Positions 1 to 9,428 of a stretch of 64,000 bases of DNA are shown piece by piece (positions within the stretch are counted from its first letter, which is position 1; each line of letters starts with the position of its first letter). A program made the translations under genes and the position numbers. The stretch comes from Selaginella moellendorffii (taxonomy: Eukaryota > Streptophyta > Lycopodiopsida > Selaginellales > Selaginellaceae). The notes under the pieces are model-generated. The model saw nothing but the letters and a program-made list of their open reading frames with translations, had not been told where the DNA came from and did no database searches. The stretch is from contig NW_003314289.1 in NCBI RefSeq assembly GCF_000143415.4, forward strand, positions 29,109 to 93,108. Direction: 5' to 3'.

Positions 1-3000
1 TTTTGTTTCTTTCCACATTTACACTCTTAATCTTTATTACCCATCCAGAAATGTAGAGATCACTATCACCATTAATAAAAATGCTCTAGCATATTCTACC
101 ACTATAATGTGGTCTATATTTCCTTGTAGTGTATTTCCCTAGAAAGTTAGCACAACTATAAAAAGGAATATATGCGTAGTGTAGATATTTTTTTATAATG
201 ATAGAGCATGTGTATACACAAAAATCTAGAATTCTAGAAGTTCTTCTGTTTACAAGCAACCTATGATTATGAAGCCCCATTTTTTAAACTGGTAATTCAC
301 GAATCTGATTATTGTCAATGTCATCATAATTAAACCTTTTTCCCAAGACTAAAACTTAGTATATAAACTACAAGGAAAAGTTATAATTGTCATAGTTTTT
401 TCATTAAGCTCCTTGCAAAGTTGAAAAGTTTATATAAGAATGACTTGAAGGAAAGTTACTACTACTTGTACTTGGACTCCTAACATTTTATATCAGTCTC
501 CACTTCCACCCGAAGTTCTACCAATATTCCACTTTCACCTTCACATAATAATCTTTTTTCTACTGTGGGCATAAATGAAGTTAAACTAAAGCTCATTATA
601 TATGAAATTCTGAATATTGCTACTAAAAAGGGATTGCTCTAGCATTTCAAGAGTAATGCCACATATTTCTCCAAGACCTTACTCCTGATATAGTAGGGTT
701 ACTTAAAAGTACATAATGTTATTATATATGATATTCAATATGCTACTCTTTTTTGCACAAATAGATCTATAGGTTTATAAACTTTTCTTGAGCATGATAG
801 CAATTGGCCAACAGTAGGTCTAGAAAATGTTCACGCATGGATATACAATAATTTCTAAGTTACAAACACATTCATTATCAATTCATTGTGAGGAACAACA
901 TCCTTTTGGGATATAGTGGAATGTAAAATCTAGGGTTGCTTTACTATACTATCTTTTTAAAGAATATATATATATATACAAAATTATATTAGTTATAAGT
1001 AACATATCTTGTTCTAGAATGGAATATTCACAATAAAACAATTATAAAAAATAAGGTATAGTGTTTGATTTAAAAATGACTTGAAAGAAGAAAAGGTGTA
1101 CACTCTCTTGCTGGCCTTCAAATTCACACAACATCCATCCTAGTTTAGTGGGAATCAATGAACATATTGAGCATTTACAGAAACACTAATGCTTTACTTG
1201 TTAATTACCTTTATTAAAGGAAAGCCCTATTAAAAATAAGTTTGTCCGCGATTGAAATACTTCCTCAACAACATTGCATAGAAGCTGGTGAATCCGATAT
1301 GATGTGTCAAAAAATTCATAAGGAGATTACTATTCAAGGATTTAGTGCTAACTCTACGAAAGCTAATTTACCCTCCTTTGCCATCTGTGAAGCTTTTGCC
1401 AAGGTTGAGAATTTTTAGAATTAGCTTCCATTATAATTGCTTCTCCTTTAATTTGGCTACATTTGCAGTGTATGATGCCCAATATACATCTATCCTAAAG
1501 GACGTCACCAATTGGAGAGTCCCTCACAAAGTTCACAAAGAGTACAAACTCATGGCTCCATATCCCTATATAAAGTAGTAAAATACATTAGTGCAACTCA
1601 AGTGTGATTGATCGCAATTCTTATTGACATCACAATTCTCATTCATAGGCAGCAATGGGATGAACCCCACATCTTGATTAATCATATTGTTGTGATGAAG
1701 GTGTGGGATGTAGTCCAAGGCAATAAACACTTGGTTGCCTTCATCATTTCAGTTGAAGATGACGGCATGATGACCTTGGTGCTGAAGTTCTCTTGGGCTA
1801 CTTGTCACTACTAGAACCCTTACACAGTCTACACCAAGACAATTGAGTAGTGCACAAGTTACTTCATAAAAACGTATTTTGAAGTGTGATCTTTAGAGTG
1901 TGATCATGAGAAGGTAATAGCAAGATCATTTGCTAGTAATGCTTACAAGAGGATCAAGGGGTGTTTTGTATGTCAAGTGGTAAAGATGGAGATAGTGGTG
2001 TTACTAAAACTATTGCATTTGTTACTAAGGCTATTTATTAGTATCATCATTAATTTTGTAGAGGGACTGTTGCAAATATAGTATAAGGAACCAACTCTTC
2101 GAGATGTAGGATCCCCCAAAATCAAGACTTGAATGAAAAAGAGTTTGTTATATGAGATCAAGTCTTAAATCAAGTCCAAGATTAAATCTGAGATCTAAGA
2201 TCAAGTCTAAGACCAAGATTGAGTCAAAAATTGAGTTCAAGATCGAGGCCAAGACCAAGACTAAATATTAATAGAGGTTATGGGGTGAAAACCCAAAGTG
2301 ATTATTTCCTTAGGGGGAAATAACTCTTTAATGGTGTAAACCAAGTTAAAGTTAGGATAAGGGTTAATAACCTTGGGCAAAAGTGAGTAAGGGTTTAAAA
2401 GGTGTTTGAGAAACCTCTCAAGGAAGTGTTTAAAAGCAACTCCCACTCCCATAAGGGAATCTAATTATAATGCTCTTGGCTGTGTTTTATTGAAGTATTA
2501 TATAGCTCATTGGTTTTTATTTCTTCTTAGGAGCTTGGGCCTTCCTTTGGGATGGAAGTGGGTGTTTAAGGCTACTTTAGGGGGAAAAAATTTGGCCCAC
2601 CGGCCAAAAAAAAAATTTTTTTTTTGTAAAAAAAGGAACGGCCCCCAAGGGGGGGGTTGATTTTGCCCCAGGGTTATTAAGTTATCCCCGCCCACCCCCA
2701 TTTCTTTTTTAAACTTTGAAAACCCCTTTTAGTTACCCCCCCCCCCCCCCCCCCCCCCCCCTTGAGGAACACATGTTTTGGGCTTTCACCCCAAGCCTCC
2801 TTAGTACCAAAAGTTAGTCTCTAGGACAAACTCAAAAATTACTAAATAGAATGTCCCTAGATTGTGAATTTGGATATGGGATGAACACCATTATGTTCAA
2901 AACAATTTCTACTTTTGTAAATATGCCAAATGAGCAAATCTAGACACTTTCCATAAATAACAATTAAGACCAAATGGTACTAACATAAAGGGCATGATAA

Positions 3001-3298
3001 CGAGGGTGTTTGGCAGACATGTTAAATTATCATTTAGTGAATATTGAGGGACCAAGCTCAATATTGTGGGGGTTATTAATACTAACAAGTGCAAACGAAT
3101 GACACAAGTTTCTCAAACCAGGCCAAGTATGCTCAACAAGAAACACATAAGGTTCCTACCTTATGTTTATCCAATCTAAGTGCATAGTCATTGACTAATT
3201 TCTCAACTAGCTCAAGTGGGAATTGATAATAGGTCCAGCAATATTGACCTCCTGCCGTCGTGGAAGTAAGAAAAGAATATCTGAAAAGACTAGCTGAC
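1..3298. other. AT-rich intergenic stretch, no gene recognised
   Basis: No reading frame here resembles a known protein and all open stretches are short. A small (TA)n tract lies near 966-978. From about 2160 to 2270 short units built on aagtc/gatcaag follow each other, and are succeeded by a gtgaaaacccaaag motif like the one after the minisatellite at 42.2 kb, so old LTR-element debris is possible. From about 2580 to 2761 the sequence is a run of stretched homopolymers that looks like poor base calling. Confidence 0.6.
2736..2761. repeat. Poly-C homopolymer in a low-quality stretch
   Basis: A run of 26 C follows about 150 bp in which nearly every base is part of a homopolymer (A10, T10, G8 and similar). 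This pattern is typical of unreliable base calls rather than natural DNA. Confidence 0.8.
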
Positions 3299-3460
3299 TG
3301 TAGCACATGTGATTATGGGATGAGATTTAAATATATTGTCACTATGGATCTTTGGAACCTTGGGGGATAAATAAGAATAAAATAGCCACTAAGGGCTCTC
3401 TCATCAAGCAATTGCCCCTTTTCCAGTTGACTTAAGGAGAGAGAGATAAAGTGCATTACA
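3299..3460 (+). repeat. TRIM-A 5' LTR
   Basis: A 162-bp repeat beginning TGTAGCAC and ending CATTACA. It matches 9267-9428 over its whole length, and the reverse complements of 45556-45717 and 46160-46321. The primer binding site follows at 3462. Confidence 0.88.
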
Positions 3461-3790
3461 GTTGGTATCGGAGCAAATGGCACGGGTTAAATTCCCATTG
3501 ATTAATGGCTACTTAAAAATATAATATATCCTTGAGCAAGGTATATTCCTACCCCTAAAATTTGAAATCGTATGTATTGGGCATCCATGCATATATCCTT
3601 CCTCTTGTGTGAAGTATCCACAAACGAAAGTATCCACCGTGGGACTACGGTATGAGTGGATGACTAGTTGCCTCACATAGAATAACTAGTCTACACAATG
3701 GAAGAATTGATAGATTCAATGTGGAAATGGAAGTGCTAGTTCCCTTTGGCTCAGTAGGAGTTGTTAGTCAATAGTCAATGAGGACATTAA

Positions 3791-4177
3791 TGTCAGGAAT
3801 CCCCCAATTCTTGCCACATTCCTGACTCTCGCCGGATTCCTGACCTGCAGACCACATTCCTGACTCTCGAGACACTTCCCTATTCCTGACTCTCGAGACA
3901 CTTCCCTATTCCTGACTCTCGAGACACTTCCCGATTCCTGAGTCTCGAGTCACATTCCTGATGATGATGTGGCGCCTCCTCGACCTCAGCTGTATTTAGG
4001 CCGTCCTCGATCCAAGAGTGGTGGAGCTTCATCAACCTATAGTATATATAGGTTAGCCTTGTTCCATTTCTCCACAATCTGAATCAACACCAGTCTAAGG
4101 CCTTTTCTTTGTTTTCACTAGCTTTTTCTCTTTGTCTTTAGCATTTTCCAGTCTTGATCTTGTTGGGGGTCTTGACA
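3791..4177 (+). repeat. Chromovirus 5' LTR with 26-bp VNTR
   Basis: 387 bp, TG...CA. It holds tandem 26-bp units containing CTCGAG; one more copy is present here than in the 3' LTR. A TATA-like stretch (tatagtatatatagg, 4039-4053) lies about 20 bp upstream of the segment that pairs with the primer site, consistent with transcription starting near 4073. Confidence 0.93.
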
Positions 4178-4179
4178 GT

Positions 4180-4194
4180 TTGATTCAGATTGTG
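4180..4194 (+). promoter_or_regulatory. Self-priming primer binding site of the chromovirus
   Basis: TTGATTCAGATTGTG begins 2 nt after the 5' LTR. It is the exact reverse complement of 15 nt inside the LTR (4073-4087), just where the transcript would begin, about 20 bp after the TATA-like box. No tRNA-type TGG primer site occurs at this place. In the Tf1/sushi group the 5' end of the element RNA folds back onto such a site to prime minus-strand synthesis. The pairing is seen directly; its use is inferred. Confidence 0.8.
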
Positions 4195-4274
4195 TTTTTT
4201 GCTTTTCTTTTAGCTTGTTTTGATTATTTGATTGCCTTTGTCTTTTCCCCCCTTTCTTTTCTTTCTTCTTGCCA

Positions 4275-5246
4275 ATGGAGTCTCCAAACCATTCTGATTT
4301 CTTTGCCGAAGTCCTTGCAAAAATCCAGTCTGAGAATACCGAGCTGAAGGCAACCCTTCTTCGCATGCAGCAGGAGCTTACTTCACTTTCGGCTCAAGGA
4401 TCTAGCAAAGTTCCTGAACCGAAGGTGAGTTTCCCGGCGAAATTTTCAGGCAAGCGTTCGGAGCTTCGTGGATTTTTGAATCAAATGGAGCTGATCTTTG
4501 CACTTCAACATCAGCGGTACCCCACTCCCGAGTCTCAAATCGGCGCGATTGGGATGTTGCTTGAGGGTGCAGCTTTGTCATGGTTTTCTCCTCTTCTGGA
4601 GAAGAGCATGAAAGGGGTCGTGGTTCCGGAGCTGATGGATCTTCAATTGTTCAAAGAGAAGCTCGAAGCATGTTTTGGCGAGACGGATCGGGTTCAGGCT
4701 GCTACCACAAAGATGAGACGTCTCTCTCAGGGGTCTCGTCCTGCCTCGATCTACGCTGCAGAGTTCCAACTCCTTGCCTTGGACACTCAGTGGGATGAGC
4801 GGGCCCTGATTGACCAATTTCGTTTCGGCCTCAACAACGGTGTCAAGGATTTGTTGCTCACCATGGAGGATCCCAAGGACCTGTCGGACGCCATCAACAA
4901 AGCTGTTCGATGTGACAATCGTCTCTTTGAACGTCGTCAGGAAAGTCGCCGCGCCGCTGTTTTTCCGTCCCAGACTCAGGAATCCCAGCTTGAGTCTTCG
5001 GGGCATAGTCCTGAACCTACTGCTCCGGTCCCGATGGATATTTCTGGTACTCCCCGACTCATTAGAGGGAAGTTGAGTCCTGCTGAGAGGCAACGTCGAA
5101 TATCTCATAATCTTTGCCTCTACTGTGCTGATCCTAATCACAAAGCAGCTGTGTGTCCCCGGAAGCCTCCCCGATTGCTCGAGTTCACTCTGCCTCAAAG
5201 TCCACCACTGTTGCAGTCGGGAAACGACCCTATCCAAACAGAGTAG
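4275..5246 (+). CDS. gag: Chromovirus Gag
   Basis: 323 codons, intact. The start is the first ATG in frame after the LTR leader (ATGGAGTCTCC). The N-terminus has a short heptad-like stretch, followed by a typical retrotransposon capsid region (about residues 50-220). A single zinc knuckle of the CX2CX4HX4C form ([14 protein letters not shown]) lies near residue 285. Gag forms the particle and binds element RNA. The frame closes with TAG at 5244-5246, and pol continues in the -1 frame through the slippery site at 5219. Confidence 0.92.
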   Translation: MESPNHSDFFAEVLAKIQSENTELKATLLRMQQELTSLSAQGSSKVPEPKVSFPAKFSGKRSELRGFLNQMELIFALQHQRYPTPESQIGAIGMLLEGAALSWFSPLLEKSMKGVVVPELMDLQLFKEKLEACFGETDRVQAATTKMRRLSQGSRPASIYAAEFQLLALDTQWDERALIDQFRFGLNNGVKDLLLTMEDPKDLSDAINKAVRCDNRLFERRQESRRAAVFPSQTQESQLESSGHSPEPTAPVPMDISGTPRLIRGKLSPAERQRRISHNLCLYCADPNHKAAVCPRKPPRLLEFTLPQSPPLLQSGNDPIQTE

Positions 5247-8200
5247 GAGCTGTCTGTTTGGACTCCCCAAATAAAAATCACTTTTCTTCCTTATCAAGCT
5301 CCTCACCACCTTTCATCAAAGCCACCACCAATTCCCGCAACTTCCGCGTCCCATGTCTCCTTTCTTTCACCGGACAATCAGGACTCAAGGCTTTGGCGCT
5401 ACTGGACTCGGGTGCAACTTCCTGCTTCATGGACACGGACTTTGCTGCCCGACATCACGTTCCTGTTTCTCCTACCATACGGGATCTGAGGGTTGAAGGC
5501 ATCGGCGGGCATTTTGTGTCTCCATCTTCTGGACTTAGGGAAACGTTGCCCGTTCGAGTACACATCGGGTCCACTGTCACCGATATCGCCTTCAACATCA
5601 TCAACAGCAAGTCTTCCTCTGTGGTGCTCGGTCTTCCTTGGTTCCAACTACATCAGCCTCAGATTTGTTGGAAGGACTTACAGCTCATCTCTCCCACATC
5701 ACCATCTCCCACGGCTTCCCCTGGTGTTCATCGAGTTCGAATCAGGAAAAGTTCCCTAAACTCAAGTCGGGGTTCTGTTCCTGACTCTACGCAGTTTTCA
5801 TCCTCTTCTTTTTCCTCTCTTCCATCTTACACTGGACAGTATCCTCGTCTCATCATTCCATTTAGTCGTACCCCTCCTCCTATCTCCACAATCACTATGA
5901 AAGAACTCCTTCATGAAGAACCTCTTTTTCTTTTTGCTTTGCATGTTTCTCCTGTCAGTCTTCCTGAGAAGTATCATGATTTTGGGGATGTGTTTGACAA
6001 GAAAAAAGCTAGTGTACTGCCTGTTCATCGGCCTTATGATTGTCCCATTGATTTACAGGAAGGAGCGTCACCTCCGTGGGGGCCTATCTACGGGTTATCC
6101 CCGTCCAAGCTTAAGGCCCTCAAAGAGTACGTGGATGAGAACCTTGCCTCGGGCTACATTCAGCATTCGCAGTCCCCGGCTGGAGCGCCTGTCTTCTTTG
6201 TCAAGAAGAAGGATGGGAGCTTGCGGCTAGTCATCGACTACCGAGGTTTGAACAAGGTGACTGTTCGGAACCGTTATCCGCTGCCCCTGATCTCGGACCT
6301 GTTGGAACGCCTCGGCGGTGCCCGCTTCTTCACCAAGATCGACCTCCGTGGAGCATACAACCTGATCCGGATCCGGCCTGGTGATGAATGGAAGACTGCG
6401 TTCCGAACCCGCTATGGCCACTTCGAGTACACTGTCATGCCATTTGGCTTGACAAATGCTCCAGCGGTTTTCCAACACATGGAGAACACGGCCTATATGC
6501 GAAGCTTGAGAAATGTTCCTTTGATCAGCAGTCTGTGGAGTTCCTTGGGTACATTGTCACTCCTGAGGGTATCACAATGGATCCTGCTAAAGTCAAGACT
6601 ATTCTCGAATGGGAGCCTCCACAATCAATGTCAGACGTTCAGGTTTTCCTTGGCTTCGCCAACTTCTACCGCAAATTCATTGATCACTACTCTGACATTG
6701 TCCTTCCTCTCACACATCTCACTCGCAAGGATGTTCCCTTCTCTTGGTCTGCTGCTGCCCAGCAGGCCTTCGACACACTCAAGGCGGCCTTCAGTTTTGC
6801 TCCTGTCTTGATCCATGCTGATTCCTCACAACCTTTCTTCATTGAGGCTGACGCCTCCGACTTTGCCATTGGTGCTGTGCTATCTCAACTCAGAGCGGAT
6901 CACGAACTTCATCCGGTCGCTTTCCATTCTCGGAAATTCCAGCCTGCGGAGATCAATTACGAAATCCACGACAAGGAGCTTCTTGCCATCGTGGATTCCT
7001 TTGGAGAGTGGCGCCGTTTCTTGGAGGGGGCGAGCCATCAAACAACAGTCTGGACGGATCACAAAAATCTCGAGTACTTTGCCACTTCCCGAGTTTTAAG
7101 CCGTCGTCAAGCAAGGTGGGCACAATTCCTGAGTCGGTTTGACTTTGTTATCAAGTACAGACCTGGAAAGTTTCAAGGCCTTCCTGATGCTCTTTCAAGG
7201 CGCTCCTATCTCAGTCTCAGGCCTGGTAATCCTGCCTTCGATCAACAGGATCAAGTTATCCTTGGTCCTGATCGGCTTCAAGTTATGGCAATTTCCCTGG
7301 CCCCTCAGGACTCCTCCTTGATGGATGCAATCAGAAACGATCTTCAATCCGATGATCTTGCTAGCGACATTTTTCCCCATCTTCAGGCTGGACACCCAGT
7401 GACTCCCGACTGCCGGCGATTTGACGAGTTCGAGTTCTTAGATGGCTTATTGTACCGTGGGGAGCAGCTTTACGTTCCTGAAGGTGATGCTCGAAGGTTG
7501 ATCCTGATGGCGTGCCACGACAGCCCGACTGCTGGTCACTTCGGCATTGCGAAAACCTATGAGCTAGTTGCACGGGACTTTTGGTGGCCTCACATGGACG
7601 ACTACATCAAAGCTTTTGTTACCTCCTGTGACACTTGTGCCCGGAATAAGGTACCTCGCCACCTTCCTTCAGGTTTGCTTCGTTCCCTTCCGGTCCCTTC
7701 AGGTCCTTGGGAATCCATCTCCATGGATTTCTTGAGTGATCTTCCGAGTTCTGGAGGCTTCAACAGCATTTTAGTCGTGGTGGATCGCTTCACAAAGATG
7801 GCGCACTTCTTGCCATGTACCAAGGAGTTTTCGGGCGAGGACATGGCAAAACTGGTATTCAGGGAAATTTTCCGACTTCATGGGATTCCTACAGATGTGG
7901 TTTCGGATCGGGGGCCTCAGTTCATCTCTCATTTCTGGCAACGGTTTTTGCAGCTGCTTGGAGTGAAGGCCAACCTCTCTTCGGCATATCATCCTCAAAC
8001 TGATGGGCAGTCCGAGTGAACGATTCAGACGTTGGAACAATTCTTGAGGTGCTTCATCAACTATCATCAGGATAACTGGTTCGATATCCTTCCCCTTGCT
8101 GAGTTCTCCTATAACAACTCTGTTCACTCCTCTCTTCGAGTTTCCCCCTTCTTTGCAAACTCTGGTCGAAATCCCCGATTCAATCTCTCACTTCCTTCTC

Positions 8201-8868
8201 CATCTGAATCCTCTCGTTCAAATCCCCGCTCTGAATCATTTATCTCCAACCTTCAGGAAATCCACAACTCCATCTCCTTCCACCTCCATCGTGCTCAGGA
8301 ATCTCATCAAACATTTGCCAATGTCCATCGTCAGGATTGTCCCCCTTACAATATCGGGGATAAAGTCTGGCTCCTCAGGCGAAATATCTCCACCACCAGG
8401 CCCTGTCCAAAACTCGATTTCAAACGCCTTGGTCCTTTCCCTATCACTGCCATCATTAATCCTGTCACCTATCGCCTTGCACTTCCCTCCTCATATCAAA
8501 TTCACCCCATTTTTCACTCCTCTCTCCTTGAGCCTTATATTCCCAGTCCTATTCCAAATCGGGTCATTCCTCCACCTCCACCAGTGCAGCTCGAGGATGG
8601 GTCTGAGTACGAGGTTCAGGACATCCTTGATTCCAAGATTTCACGATCTAAACTCTACTATCTGGTGGACTGGAAGGGTTACGGACCTGAGGAACGCACT
8701 TGGGAACCTGCGGACAACCTGATTCATTCTCCTGACCTTGTTCAGGACTTCCACCGCCGCTATCCTTCTCGTCCCAGTCCTCATTCTTTTTCTCCATCTC
8801 CCATCCCTCGCCGCTCATCTCATCCTCCTCTTCGTTCTCGTTCACATCCTCGTTCCACTCGTTCTTGA
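5153..8868 (+). pseudogene. pol: Chromovirus Pol, defective (RT catalytic block deleted)
   Basis: Read in the -1 frame from gag. Domains in order: protease with LDSGATSCF (about 5395-5425); RT with [18 protein letters not shown] and [13 protein letters not shown] (6110-6480); RNase H with TDHKNL (about 6830-7190); integrase with an H..H..C..C zinc finger (7510-7640), MDFLSDLP and DRGPQF; a GPY/F-like tail; and a chromodomain with YLVDWKGYGPEERTWEP (about 8600-8760). Near 6478-6488 a deletion joins the end of the NAPAVFQ block to the GLYAKLEKC block, removing the YxDD catalytic motif and shifting the frame. A TGA at 8017-8019 interrupts the integrase where an Arg codon is expected. The frame then stays open to 8868. 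Confidence 0.9.
5219..5262 (+). promoter_or_regulatory. Programmed -1 ribosomal frameshift signal (gag to pol)
   Basis: The heptamer G GGA AAC (5219-5225) is in phase with the gag codons, which is the canonical X XXY YYZ slip site. After a 7-nt spacer a perfect 9-bp stem can form (TCCAAACAG at 5233-5241 with CTGTTTGGA at 5254-5262) around a 12-nt loop that contains the gag stop. A -1 slip enters exactly the frame in which protease and reverse transcriptase are open. Confidence 0.85.
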
Positions 8869-8879
8869 GGAGGGGGTGC

Positions 8880-9240
8880 TGTCAGGAATCCCCCAATTCT
8901 TGCCACATTCCTGACTCTCGCCGGATTCCTGACCTGCAGACCACATTCCTGACTCTCGAGACACTTCCCTATTCCTGACTCTCGAGACACTTCCCGATTC
9001 CTGAGTCTCGAGTCACATTCCTGATGATGATGTGGCGCCTCCTCGACCTCAGCTGTATTTAGGCCGTCCTCGATCCAAGAGTGGTGGAGCTTCATCAACC
9101 TATAGTATATATAGGTTAGCCTTGTTCCATTTCTCCACAATCTGAATCAACACCAGTCTAAGGCCTTTTCTTTATTTTCACTAGCTTTTTCTCTTTGTCT
9201 TTAGCATTTTCCAGTCTTGATCTTGTTGGGGGTCTTGACA
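8880..9240 (+). repeat. Chromovirus 3' LTR
   Basis: 361 bp, identical to the 5' LTR except for one G to A (in ctttRtttt) and one fewer 26-bp unit. The target duplication ATTAA follows at 9241. Confidence 0.93.
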
Positions 9241-9266
9241 ATTAACATCTCTAAAGAGGGGGTGAA

Positions 9267-9428
9267 TGTAGCGCATATGATTATAGGATGAGATTTAGAT
9301 ATACTATCACCGTGGATCCTTGAAACCTTAGGGGATAAATAGGGATAAAATAGCCACTAAGGGCTCTTTCATCAAGCAATTGCCCCTTTTCCAGTTGGCT
9401 TAAGGGGAGAGAGATAAAGTGCACTATA
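9267..9428 (+). repeat. TRIM-A 3' LTR
   Basis: 162 bp beginning TGTAGCGC and ending CACTATA. It differs from the 5' LTR mainly by G-A and C-T changes. The terminal CA of the family has mutated to TA. Confidence 0.82.

Larger units (their letters stand above)
3791..9240 (+). mobile_element. Ty3/gypsy chromovirus, recent insertion, Tf1/sushi-like
   Basis: LTRs at 3791-4177 and 8880-9240 begin TGTCAGG and end CTTGACA. They are flanked by the 5-bp duplication ATTAA (3786-3790 and 9241-9245). Inside are gag with a CCHC knuckle, then protease, reverse transcriptase, RNase H, integrase and a C-terminal chromodomain, in gypsy order. A purine tract (gaggagggggtgc) precedes the 3' LTR. The LTRs differ by one substitution plus one 26-bp repeat unit, so insertion is recent. 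There is no tRNA-type primer site; a self-priming site is present instead (4180-4194). The copy is defective: the RT catalytic block is deleted and the integrase has a nonsense codon. Confidence 0.93.
3299..9428 (+). mobile_element. TRIM-A: miniature LTR retrotransposon split by a chromovirus
   Basis: Two 162-bp direct repeats (3299-3460 and 9267-9428) start with TGTA. Directly after the left one comes TTGGTATCGGAGC, a primer binding site of the initiator-Met tRNA type. A purine-rich tract (aaagagggggtgaa) precedes the right one. Without the inserted chromovirus and its duplicated ATTAA the element is about 675 bp and has no coding capacity, which fits a terminal-repeat retrotransposon in miniature. 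The LTRs differ at roughly 18 positions, nearly all transitions by eye, so the element is much older than its insert. No clear target duplication flanks it. A second copy is at 45556-46321. Confidence 0.85.

Noticed and set aside
3850-3960. Short tandem repeats that might suggest a CRISPR-like array
   Set aside because: They are head-to-tail 26-bp units without variable spacers inside a retrotransposon LTR of a eukaryotic genome.
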